Assembly (NCBI RefSeq): GCF_900699785.1
Contig: NZ_LR535679.1
Span: forward strand, 310,001-374,000
Length of the DNA: 64,000 nucleotides
Origin: Campylobacter showae
GTDB taxonomy: Bacteria > Campylobacterota > Campylobacteria > Campylobacterales > Campylobacteraceae
Reading direction: 5' to 3'
The position numbers and the translations under genes were made by a program. Below the pieces are notes generated by a model. The model made no database searches. It had not been told where the DNA came from and was given only the letters and a program-made list of their open reading frames with translations. Positions 49,780-57,564 of the stretch are shown one piece after another. Position 1 is the stretch's first letter. Each line of letters begins with the position of its first letter.

Positions 49780-50234
49780 TGAGAAAAGGTTTTAGTTTAA
49801 TCACGGCGATAATTTTTATGGTTTTGATAGCAACTTTATCTATGTTTGCGCTAAATATCTCCTCTCTGACCTCAAAACAAACAACCGACGTATTTTTAAG
49901 AGAGCAGGCAGAGCTTTTAGCTCAAAGCGCCACAGAGGTAGCTATCCTCAATCTTTTAAGGATGAATTTTAGCACAAATTGCCCGTTAAATTTACCCAAT
50001 AGAAATATAGTAAATACCTCATTTCCAAACAACGCTACGCCGATGTTTCGAGTTACGGTAACACTAGAAAGGTTATTTGGTACCTTTGGAGCTTGCAATC
50101 AACCAAATGCCGCAAACCCGGCCCTTAACCATGCTGCATCTGCAGGAACGGTAATATTAGACGTAGTAGTTACTCAAGCAAACGCAAATATGCCGCCGAT
50201 AAGAATTCACAGACGCACGATTCAAAAACTCTAA
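49779..50234 (+). CDS. Prepilin-like protein 3 lacking Glu+5 (PilX/MshP/GspK-type candidate)
   Basis: This 151-residue protein begins MRKGFSLITAIIFMVLIATL. It has the Gly/Phe cleavage site, but position +5 is Thr instead of Glu. Loss of Glu+5 is common in PilX, MshP and GspK proteins, which cap the pilus tip and cannot take the regular Glu contact with the next subunit. Further on, QAELLAQSATEVAILNLLRM matches the helix that follows in this class. Cys residues at about 69 and 108 may pair. It is the last gene of the cluster; about 50 bases later the hpf promoter begins. Confidence 0.78.
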   Translation: MRKGFSLITAIIFMVLIATLSMFALNISSLTSKQTTDVFLREQAELLAQSATEVAILNLLRMNFSTNCPLNLPNRNIVNTSFPNNATPMFRVTVTLERLFGTFGACNQPNAANPALNHAASAGTVILDVVVTQANANMPPIRIHRRTIQKL

Positions 50235-50251
50235 AATAATACTTTATATGC

Positions 50252-50257
50252 TATAAT
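50252..50257 (+). promoter_or_regulatory. -10 box of hpf
   Basis: TATAAT in a TGCTATAATG setting, 26-31 bases before the hpf start; AAAGGAG lies at 50274-50280. Confidence 0.65.
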
Positions 50258-50282
50258 GTTAGCACTTTAACGCAAAGGAGAG

Positions 50283-50822
50283 ATGATGAATCTAAGCATC
50301 GTAGGTAAACAATTCAACCTAACGGACCCAATCAAACAGCACATAGAAAACGCATTTGATGCGCTTAACAAATACGGACTGGATATAATTTCAGGTCGCT
50401 GCGTAGTTTCAGCGGACGAAAAAAACGGTAAAAAGGGTTTTAGCGTAGAGTTTGCGCTAAATTTAGCAAAAAAAGACACGATCGTAATCCACCACAAAGA
50501 TAAAGATCTGTACGCTGCGGTAGATCTTGCGCTTGAGCGCGCATCAAAGGTGCTTCGCCGCGAGCACGACAAAAACACAACCATGAAAAATAAAGACGAC
50601 GGCAAAGCTGTTAGAGCTGCGATCGCCGACGAACACCACATAAACGACGGCGAAGTAGATGAGATAATCCCTATGGAGCTTGAGCTATACAAGCCGCTAG
50701 AGATCGAGGAGGCTATGCAAAAGCTAAAAGATAGCGATGCGCAGTTTTATGTATTTAACGATATGGATGCCAAAATGCGCGTAATCTATAAACGCTCTGA
50801 CGGTAAATTCGGACTTTATTAA
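50283..50822 (+). CDS. hpf: Ribosome hibernation-promoting factor, long form
   Basis: HPF binds the 30S decoding site in stationary phase and drives 100S dimer formation. The 179-residue protein has the N-terminal beta-alpha domain (MNLSIVGKQFNLTDPIKQHI, with KDLYAAVDLALERASKVLRR) and the C-terminal dimerising domain (KPLEIEEAMQKLKDSDAQFYVFNDMDAK), so it is the long type. Two ATGs stand side by side at 50283 and 50286; either could be used. It has its own promoter and a good terminator. Confidence 0.93.
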   Translation: MMNLSIVGKQFNLTDPIKQHIENAFDALNKYGLDIISGRCVVSADEKNGKKGFSVEFALNLAKKDTIVIHHKDKDLYAAVDLALERASKVLRREHDKNTTMKNKDDGKAVRAAIADEHHINDGEVDEIIPMELELYKPLEIEEAMQKLKDSDAQFYVFNDMDAKMRVIYKRSDGKFGLY

Positions 50823-50830
50823 TTAAATTT

Positions 50831-50862
50831 AGGCGAGATAAATTCTCGCCTTCTTACTTTTT
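50831..50862 (+). terminator. Terminator of hpf
   Basis: AGGCGAGA (50831-50838) pairs with TCTCGCCT (50844-50851) around a 5-base loop, then TCTTACTTTTT. Confidence 0.8.
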
Positions 50863-51246
50863 AATCTACAAAACTATCAATCAAAATCCAATCGTTCTTG
50901 TTACCGACTTCATCTTAAATTGCTTAAATTTTATGAAATAAATCTCAAATTTCAAAAACTACTAACGATAAAGAAATTTATATAATGCAGGTAAACCGTT
51001 CATAATGGAAAAGTTTTAAGTAAGATCGAAATTTGAAAGATATTTTTAGATTTAATAATTCGCAATAAAACAATTTTTTACTACTTTGTTTTTGAAGGCT
51101 AGTTTGTAAAATTATCTAAAAATTTACTTTAAATCATACAAGTTTTAATATATTGCCGATTTAGTCTCGGCGAGATTTTAAGGCTTTGATTGTTGATTAA
51201 ATTCAAATTTCATGCCGACTCGCCGCGACTTAAAACTACGCCAAAT
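50863..51246. other. A/T-rich spacer without a gene
   Basis: About 380 bases of A/T-rich sequence between convergent hpf and the gene at 51247, with no supportable gene and no clear signal. Confidence 0.5.
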
Positions 51247-51702
51247 TTATACGATACCTAAAACCGTGCCCAGCATTGACGGATTTTTATTTTGTAAGGC
51301 TTGCTGCTTTTCTAGCAAGGAGTTGCTTTGCAAGCTAGCTCGAAGCTCTTTTTCATATTTGGTCAAAAGATCGTCCAGTACGGCTTCAAGCTCATCTCTT
51401 AGGCTTTTTTTCATATCGGTATTTAGTCCTAGAGCCTCCATCAGCTCCTCTTTTTTGACCCTTAGTTTTTCCTGTATTTTTTGTTCGTTCATCTGCGATA
51501 AAAATCCAGCCGCGCCAAGCTCGGTAAGGGTTCTTTTAAACCCCTCTACGTCAGGCTCTTTGGAGGTTTTTACCTGCACGGTAGCTTTTTTGAGCTCCTG
51601 TTCAAAGTCGCTCTCTTTTGCCCCTTTTGCGCTCTTTTCTGCAGCTTTTTGCGCAAGCTCGGCCAAAATCTTTTGGATAAATTTTTGCTCTTCGATCGTC
51701 AT
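51247..51702 (-). CDS. Helical protein of unknown function
   Basis: This 151-residue protein is predicted almost wholly helical and charged, with Ala/Lys/Glu-rich stretches (LAELAQKAAEKSAKGAKES; KIQEKLRVKKEELMEALG; LRDELEAVLDDLLTKYEKEL) that could form coiled coils. No signal peptide or membrane helix is seen; it should be cytoplasmic. GGATG lies near the ATG. It precedes hemH in transcription only as a neighbour 40 bases downstream of it, on the same strand. I do not recognise the family. Confidence 0.7.
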   Translation of the reverse strand: MTIEEQKFIQKILAELAQKAAEKSAKGAKESDFEQELKKATVQVKTSKEPDVEGFKRTLTELGAAGFLSQMNEQKIQEKLRVKKEELMEALGLNTDMKKSLRDELEAVLDDLLTKYEKELRASLQSNSLLEKQQALQNKNPSMLGTVLGIV

Positions 51703-51742
51703 TTCGCATCCTTTATAAAAGATACACTATCGCAAGCAAATT

Positions 51743-52675
51743 TTATTCCTTAGCTCTATCTGCGATAAATTTAGCAAATTTATCATCGTCGTTTGGGCAG
51801 GCTACGACGTCGTAAAAATTAAATTTTAGCTCGTCCGCGATATGGCGAAACTCCTTTGATAGCTCAAAAACGGTTTCGGAGTTATCGATACAAAACGAGA
51901 TCGGATAAACGAGCGCTTTTTTATCTTTTATCTCGGCTAGCGCTTGATTTAGCGAGGGTTCGAGCCATTTTACAGGCCCTAACTTCGACTGGTATGCGAG
52001 CAAAATCTGCTTAAATTTAACCCCTCGCTTCTCCAAAATTTCGGTTAAAATTTGAACGTGCCGCTTGACGTGCTCCTCGTAGATATCGCCCGCATCGATC
52101 ATTTTTTGCGGCAAAGAGTGCGCCGAAAACACCAGCGTTATCTCATCTGCATTTAGATCGCGCGCGCTTTTTTCGATGCCGTCCACTATGATCTCGTTAT
52201 ATCTCTCATCCTCGAAAAACGGCTCGACGATTTTTACTTTCGCCTTTAAATTTAGCTCGGCACGTGCCTTTTCAAAGTCGCTTATACTAGACGATACGGT
52301 CGTAAACGAGTGATGCGGGTATAGCGGGAAAACGACGATCTCCGAGACCTCCGTAAACTCGGCCAAAACGTCTTTCGCAAAAGGCGGCGTATAGTTCATC
52401 GCAAAGGCTACCGCCGTATCATCGTCTAAAAAATGCGAAATTTTACCGCACAGTCTTGCCGTAAGCTCGCAGATAGGCGACTTGCCGCCGATTTGGCGGT
52501 AGTTATTTTGCGCGGTTTTTAGGCGCGAGCTAGTTATCATAAACGCCACGAATTTACGCAAAATCGGGCTTTTTATCCCCAAGATATATGGGTCGTTAAA
52601 CATATTTTTTAAAAAAACTCCAACCTCGCTAAGGTCGTTCGGTCCGCCCATATTTAGTAGTAAAATAAGTCTCAT
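51743..52675 (-). CDS. hemH: Ferrochelatase HemH
   Basis: HemH inserts ferrous iron into protoporphyrin IX. The 310-residue protein has LILLLNMGGPNDLSEVGVFL at the start, FNDPYILG, FAMNYTPPFAKD, VVFPLYPHHSFTTVSSSI with the conserved His, and VFSAHSLPQKMI, the ferrochelatase signature. I start at ATG 52675: the AGGAG upstream is eight bases away, whereas from the TTG two codons earlier it would be only two bases away. The ATG overlaps the stop of the oxidoreductase gene (ATGA). Confidence 0.94.
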   Translation of the reverse strand: MRLILLLNMGGPNDLSEVGVFLKNMFNDPYILGIKSPILRKFVAFMITSSRLKTAQNNYRQIGGKSPICELTARLCGKISHFLDDDTAVAFAMNYTPPFAKDVLAEFTEVSEIVVFPLYPHHSFTTVSSSISDFEKARAELNLKAKVKIVEPFFEDERYNEIIVDGIEKSARDLNADEITLVFSAHSLPQKMIDAGDIYEEHVKRHVQILTEILEKRGVKFKQILLAYQSKLGPVKWLEPSLNQALAEIKDKKALVYPISFCIDNSETVFELSKEFRHIADELKFNFYDVVACPNDDDKFAKFIADRAKE

Positions 52676-53532
52676 TCGCAAATCTCCTGAGCCTTTAGGG
52701 CATCTTCGAGCGTGCTTAGATCGCTTTTTGCGCCGCAGCAGGCTTGATAAAACTCGTCAAGCATCGCTTTAACCGGCGAAACATCGCTATAAACTTTCAA
52801 ATTTTGCTGCCCGTCAAGCGTGTATTTGTTTAGCTTAAGACCCAGCATATCTCCGAAATAAACTCCACCGCTCGTGGCAAATTCGATCGTAAATCGCTCC
52901 GCTTTAAAACGCTTTGAGTTATGGATACTAGCTAGAGTCTGGTTTTTAAATTTAAGCTGAAAAAGCGAGTCGGTTTCGCTTCTTTTATCGTCGTTTTGGA
53001 TTGAAATTTTATTGCTAAAGATTATTTCGCTACCCGTTATAAACCTTGCGACATCAATGTTTTGTAAAATTTCAAGCTGCAAATTTACGCCTTTATTAAA
53101 GCCGCGAGCGATATTTATCGAAAAAGTTTCCTTCTCTTTGACAAGCTCTTTTTTTACCGAGGCGATTACGGGATTAAACCTATCGATAAAAGCCATATAA
53201 GCGCTGATATTTTGGGATTTAAAGCAGTATTTTAGCTCCCTTATCTCGCCTGATTTGCAAAGCCAAGGATCAAGCAAGATAAATTTTATAAAATTTAAGC
53301 ACTTAGGTATCAAATTTAGATATTTATGCGTGTCGGTGACGATAAGGGCGTCGATACGCACCGACTCCAAAAGGTCGTTTATATTATCGTAAAAAGGAAT
53401 CCGTCCGCAAATTTCGCTATTTTTAACTCCGTCAAAAATCGCCGCCAGCTCGAAGTGCTCTGAGCGGCGAAGCTCGTTATAGTAGTGTTTGGCGTCGTTT
53501 CCAAAACCTATTATCGCAACTCTTTTTTTCAT
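52672..53532 (-). CDS. Gfo/Idh/MocA-family oxidoreductase
   Basis: This 286-residue protein begins MKKRVAIIGFGNDAKHYYNEL, a Rossmann NAD(P)-binding loop, then IDALIVTDTHKYLNLIPKCL, where the family has the EKP motif; here the Lys and Pro positions read LLDPWLCKSGE, a looser match. The C-terminal half has the mixed sheet that binds sugar-like substrates. The start at ATG 53532, preceded by GGAAAAAG, is used because the Rossmann loop follows at once. It is coupled to hemH, an order I recall from C. jejuni (Cj0503c-Cj0504c). Substrate unknown; a tie to heme is not implied by family. Confidence 0.82.
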   Translation of the reverse strand: MKKRVAIIGFGNDAKHYYNELRRSEHFELAAIFDGVKNSEICGRIPFYDNINDLLESVRIDALIVTDTHKYLNLIPKCLNFIKFILLDPWLCKSGEIRELKYCFKSQNISAYMAFIDRFNPVIASVKKELVKEKETFSINIARGFNKGVNLQLEILQNIDVARFITGSEIIFSNKISIQNDDKRSETDSLFQLKFKNQTLASIHNSKRFKAERFTIEFATSGGVYFGDMLGLKLNKYTLDGQQNLKVYSDVSPVKAMLDEFYQACCGAKSDLSTLEDALKAQEICE

Positions 53533-53667
53533 AATCTTTTTCCAAAATTTTAATGTTTTTAAGGCAATTATAGTCAAAAATAGTAATTAAACGGCTAATG
53601 CGAGCGATTTTTTAAAATTTAGCCGATGCCTTTTATAGCGGGCCTCAAACAAGTTTTATCAAATTTA

Positions 53668-53676
53668 TGCTAAAAT
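53668..53676 (+). promoter_or_regulatory. Extended -10 promoter of alaS
   Basis: TGCTAAAAT 36 bases before the alaS start. Confidence 0.55.
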
Positions 53677-53711
53677 CAGCCCTATTTTAAAACTTTAATC
53701 AGGAAAAAACG

Positions 53712-56261
53712 ATGGATATTAGAGAGGCTTATTTAAATTTTTTTGCAAGCAAAGGTCATGAGATCATCCCGTCCGCGCCGCTAGTGCCAAACGACGCTAC
53801 GCTGCTTTTTACAAATGCGGGCATGGTGCCGTTTAAAAGCATTTTCACCGGCGAAGTACCGCGCCCTACCCCGCCGATCCGCACGAGCTGTCAGACATGC
53901 ATCCGCGCAGGCGGCAAGCACAACGACCTAGACAACGTCGGCTACACCGCGCGCCACCACACGTTTTTTGAGATGCTGGGAAATTTTAGCTTCGGCGAGT
54001 ACTTCAAAAAAGACGCGATCGCGTATGCGTGGGAGTTTGTAACGCAGGTGCTAAAACTACCAAAAGACCGCCTCTACGTCACCGTTCACGAGAGCGACGA
54101 CGAGGCGTTTGCGCTATGGGAGCAGCACATCGCAAAGGAGCGCATTTATAGATTCGGCGATCACGACAACTTCTGGCAGATGGGCGATACGGGACCGTGC
54201 GGACCATGCTCGGAGATCTTTTACGACCAAGGCGGCGAACACTTTAACACACCTGAGGACTACATGGGCGGCGACGGCGATAGATTTCTTGAAATTTGGA
54301 ACCTAGTCTTCATGCAGTACGAACGCAGCAGCGACGGCAAACTAACTCCGCTGCCAAAACCGAGCATCGACACGGGCATGGGTCTTGAGCGCGTCACGGC
54401 GATAATGGAAGGCAAATTTAGCAACTACGATAGCTCGCTTTTTATGCCTCTTATCGAGGAAGTCGCAAAGCTTTGCGGCAAGCCTTACACTTACGAGAGC
54501 GGCGCTAGCTATCGCGTCATCAGCGATCACATCCGCTCGGTAACTTTCCTGCTAGCCCAGGGCACTACATTTGACAAAGAGGGTCGCGGCTACGTGCTTC
54601 GCCGCATCCTTCGCCGCGCGATACGCCACGGATATCTACTAGGCATAAAAGAGCCCTTCATGTACCGTCTCGTCGATAAAGTCTGCGAGCTAATGGGCGG
54701 CCACTACGCCTACCTAAACGAGAAAAAAGCGGCGGTAAAAGAGCAAATCAGGCTGGAAGAAGAGAGATTTTTGGCCACGATAGCAAGCGGACTCGAGCTT
54801 TTTGAGAGCGAGCTAGCGCGCACGAAAGATATTTTTAGCGGCGAGGCTGCGTTTAAGCTTTACGATACGTTCGGATTTCCGCTTGATCTCACGGCCGACA
54901 TGCTACGCGAAAAGGGACTCAAAGTAGACGAAGCAAAATTTGACGAGCTGATGAGCGAGCAAAAAGCGCGCGCTAAAGCCGCTTGGAAAGGCAGCGGCGA
55001 CAAGAGCGCAAAGGGCGACTTTAAGGCGCTTTTAGAGAAATTCGGCGAAAATAAATTTAGCGGCTACGAGGAGCTTGAGCGCACGAGCAAGATTTTAGCG
55101 CTGCTTGACGAGGACTTTAAAGAAACTCAAATTTTAAAAGCGGGCGAGCAAGGCTGGGCGATGTTTGACGTGACGCCTTTTTACGCACAAAGCGGCGGCC
55201 AGGCAGGCGATAGCGGCGAGATCGTAGGCGCGGCAGACGTACTAGATACGCAGAAATTTTTCGGACTAAATTTATCAAACGTCGCGGTTAAAAAAGAGCT
55301 TAAAATCGGCGATACCGTAAAGCTAAAAGTAAGCGAGCAAAGAGCCGAGATCGCGCGCCATCACAGCGCTACGCACCTGCTCCACTCTGCGCTTAGAAGC
55401 GTTCTAGGAACGCATATCGCGCAGGCCGGATCTAGCGTCGAGGCAAACAGACTCAGGTTTGACTTCTCGCATCCAAAGGCAGTGACGGCGGAAGAGCTAA
55501 CGAAGATCGAAAATTTCGTCAATGCCGCGATTAGCAAAAATATAGAAGCAAAAACGGAGATAATGGACGTCGAGGACGCCAAAAATAGCGGCGCGATCGC
55601 GCTATTTGGCGAGAAATACGCCGACAAGGTGCGCGTGCTAAGCTTCGGCGAGGTTAGCAAGGAGCTTTGCGGCGGTACGCACGTGGCAAATTTAAGCCAA
55701 ATTGGTGCATTTTTCATCACTAAAGAAGGCGGCGTGAGCGCGGGCGTCCGCAGGATCGAGGCTGTGTGCTCTAAGGCTGCGCTAAATCTAGCAAAAGCCT
55801 GGCGCGGCGAGATCGAAGAGCTAAAAACCGAGCTAAAAAGCGCCGAGCCGATGAATGCTGTAAAAAAACTAAAAGCCGAGATAAAAAGCCTAAAAGATAA
55901 AACCAAGCAGGCAAAAGACGCGCACGCGCTGGCGGTAGTGAACGTAAACGAGACAAAGCTTTGCGTCGCTGTGCTTGACAGCGGCGACATAAAAGCCACG
56001 ATAGACGAGTTTAAAAACGAGAACGAAAAGGCAGCGATCCTGCTCGTGCAAGTAAACGAAGATGGCAAAATCGCTCTGGCCGCCGGCGTGAAAAATGCGG
56101 CTTTGAAAGCTGGCGAATGGGTCAAATTTACGGCGCAAATTTTAGGCGGAAACGGCGGCGGCAAGGACGACTTCGCAACCGCAGGCGGTAAAAACGTACT
56201 AGCGATCGAGGATGCGGTTAGGCAGGCGTTAGAGTTTGCTAAAACGAGGCTTGAAAAATAA
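53712..56261 (+). CDS. alaS: Alanyl-tRNA synthetase
   Basis: AlaS charges tRNA-Ala and edits mischarged Ser. The 849-residue protein has the class II catalytic core ([46 protein letters not shown]), the editing domain with His551/His555 (HSATH) and Cys653/His657 (CGGTH) as the metal ligands, and the C-terminal C-Ala oligomer domain with a coiled coil (about 695-745, [15 protein letters not shown]). The length is normal for the group. A perfect AAATTT-based hairpin follows 8 bases after the stop. Confidence 0.96.
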   Translation: MDIREAYLNFFASKGHEIIPSAPLVPNDATLLFTNAGMVPFKSIFTGEVPRPTPPIRTSCQTCIRAGGKHNDLDNVGYTARHHTFFEMLGNFSFGEYFKKDAIAYAWEFVTQVLKLPKDRLYVTVHESDDEAFALWEQHIAKERIYRFGDHDNFWQMGDTGPCGPCSEIFYDQGGEHFNTPEDYMGGDGDRFLEIWNLVFMQYERSSDGKLTPLPKPSIDTGMGLERVTAIMEGKFSNYDSSLFMPLIEEVAKLCGKPYTYESGASYRVISDHIRSVTFLLAQGTTFDKEGRGYVLRRILRRAIRHGYLLGIKEPFMYRLVDKVCELMGGHYAYLNEKKAAVKEQIRLEEERFLATIASGLELFESELARTKDIFSGEAAFKLYDTFGFPLDLTADMLREKGLKVDEAKFDELMSEQKARAKAAWKGSGDKSAKGDFKALLEKFGENKFSGYEELERTSKILALLDEDFKETQILKAGEQGWAMFDVTPFYAQSGGQAGDSGEIVGAADVLDTQKFFGLNLSNVAVKKELKIGDTVKLKVSEQRAEIARHHSATHLLHSALRSVLGTHIAQAGSSVEANRLRFDFSHPKAVTAEELTKIENFVNAAISKNIEAKTEIMDVEDAKNSGAIALFGEKYADKVRVLSFGEVSKELCGGTHVANLSQIGAFFITKEGGVSAGVRRIEAVCSKAALNLAKAWRGEIEELKTELKSAEPMNAVKKLKAEIKSLKDKTKQAKDAHALAVVNVNETKLCVAVLDSGDIKATIDEFKNENEKAAILLVQVNEDGKIALAAGVKNAALKAGEWVKFTAQILGGNGGGKDDFATAGGKNVLAIEDAVRQALEFAKTRLEK

Positions 56262-56269
56262 TCTCGCGT

Positions 56270-56304
56270 CGGTCAAATTTAAGAAAACGGCTTAAATTTG
56301 ACCG
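56270..56304 (+). terminator. 14-bp AAATTT hairpin after alaS
   Basis: CGGTCAAATTTAAG (56270-56283) pairs perfectly with CTTAAATTTGACCG (56291-56304) around a 7-base loop. There is no T-run. The spacer up to the next gene holds further AAATTT words and nothing else I can name. Confidence 0.6.
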
Positions 56305-56524
56305 CGGTTTTGCGGCGTGAAATTTAAAAGCGAATTTGAGCCGGTTGCGGCAAGATCAAATTTGACGCCGTAAAGTAAATTTAGAAATTTGTTTTTGCGA
56401 GCCGAGATAAAATTTAAAGGAAAATATAAGTTTATGAGTTTATTTTATTCGCGCATTTTGGCGTCAAATTTTGTCGCCGTCCAAGTAACTTTAGCGCGAG
56501 AAAATTTTAGATCAAAGGGGACAA

Positions 56525-57019
56525 ATGCCCGAATTTAACATAGCTTTTGCAAAGATTAGCAACGCCCTACCCTTTATCCACATCCTCTCCGTGGTCGTTT
56601 TTATCGGATTTCAAGCAAATTTTTTACTCATCGCTAAATTTTTTATGAAAAATATCGAAGGCGACACGCAAAAATACCAAACGATAATCTCCATGCTAAA
56701 GCGCCTGGGCTACGCGATCTACGGCTCGATCGCCGTAATAGGCGTAACCGGCGCGATACTAGCCAAGCAAAACGCGATCAAAAACGCCGATCCGATGTTA
56801 AATACGATTTTGACAACCAAATGGGCGATCTGGGGGTTTTTGTTCCTAAACGTCATTTACGTCACCTACCGCCTAAACAAAGCCGCAAAATCCCTGCAAA
56901 ATAGCGAATACGTCGAGCTTCACGAAAACCTCATAGTTACGATTTATTATTTCATCCCGCTAAACGTCGCGTTTGCGCTGCTGGCTGCGTATCTGGGCGT
57001 ATCTTACAGGGAGTTTTGA
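56525..57019 (+). CDS. Four-TM integral membrane protein (CopD/DUF2269-like)
   Basis: This 164-residue protein has four hydrophobic helices, near residues 15-37, 62-80, 94-113 and 138-157. The His in helix 1 (LPFIHILSVVVFIGF) and another at about 128 (YVELHENLIVTIYYF) are placed as in small heme- or copper-related DUF2269/CopD-like membrane proteins. The match is only by general layout. The ATG follows AAAGGGG. Its TGA overlaps the maf ATG (TGATG), so it is the first gene of a unit with maf and pbpA. Confidence 0.72.
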   Translation: MPEFNIAFAKISNALPFIHILSVVVFIGFQANFLLIAKFFMKNIEGDTQKYQTIISMLKRLGYAIYGSIAVIGVTGAILAKQNAIKNADPMLNTILTTKWAIWGFLFLNVIYVTYRLNKAAKSLQNSEYVELHENLIVTIYYFIPLNVAFALLAAYLGVSYREF

Positions 57020-57564
57020 TGATTATTTTGGCTTCGAGCTCGGTTACTAGAGCTAAGGTTTTGCAAGATCACGGCGTTAAATTTGAGCAGGTTTTCTTCG
57101 ACTACGACGAGAGCGGCGTAGATAAAAATTTACCGCCACACGTTTACGTTCAAAAGATCGTAGCGGCAAAAAAAGAGCAGTTTTTAAAGGCAAGCGACGG
57201 CGTAAAAAACGTCGTTTTCGCAGATAGCGTCGTAGTGTGCAACGGCAAAATTTTAGGCAAAGCAAAAGACGAAAAAGAAGCGCTAAAAATGCTAAAAATG
57301 CAAAGCGGCAACACAGCCAGGATCGTAACCGCGATGATATTTTTAGGCGAGAAATTCGAGCTTTTTAACGTCAGCTTTGCCGAGTATAAATTTGCTAAAT
57401 TTGACGAAGCCGACCTGCAAAACTACCTATCGGGCGATCTTTGGCAAGGCAAAGCAGGAGCCATGACGATAGAAAATTTCAACAAAAAATACATCCTAAG
57501 CCAAAACGGCGAAACTAGCACCGCAATGGGGCTAAACGTGAAAATTTTAAAGGCCTTTTTATGA
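57019..57564 (+). CDS. maf: Maf family nucleotide pyrophosphatase
   Basis: Maf proteins hydrolyse nucleoside triphosphates, often modified or pyrimidine ones, and are linked to cell-division arrest. The 181-residue protein begins MIILASSSVTRAKVLQDHGV, the nucleotide-binding start of the family, and contains NVVFADSVVVCNGKILGKAKDEKEA and YLSGDLWQGKAGAMTIENF. The start is ATG 57019, with AGGGAG upstream, rather than the TTG one codon before. It overlaps pbpA by four bases. The order maf-pbpA is as I recall in C. jejuni. Confidence 0.92.
   Translation: MIILASSSVTRAKVLQDHGVKFEQVFFDYDESGVDKNLPPHVYVQKIVAAKKEQFLKASDGVKNVVFADSVVVCNGKILGKAKDEKEALKMLKMQSGNTARIVTAMIFLGEKFELFNVSFAEYKFAKFDEADLQNYLSGDLWQGKAGAMTIENFNKKYILSQNGETSTAMGLNVKILKAFL

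Noticed and set aside
44296..50234. The prepilin cluster as a prophage tail region
   Set aside because: The type III signal peptides with cleavage sites and the Sec signal of the large protein fit pili or pseudopili; no capsid, terminase or integrase genes are nearby.
55361..56164. 267-codon open frame on the minus strand opposite alaS
   Set aside because: It lies wholly within alaS, reads as Ser/Ala/Phe-rich complement of coding sequence, and has no recognisable domain or ribosome-binding site.
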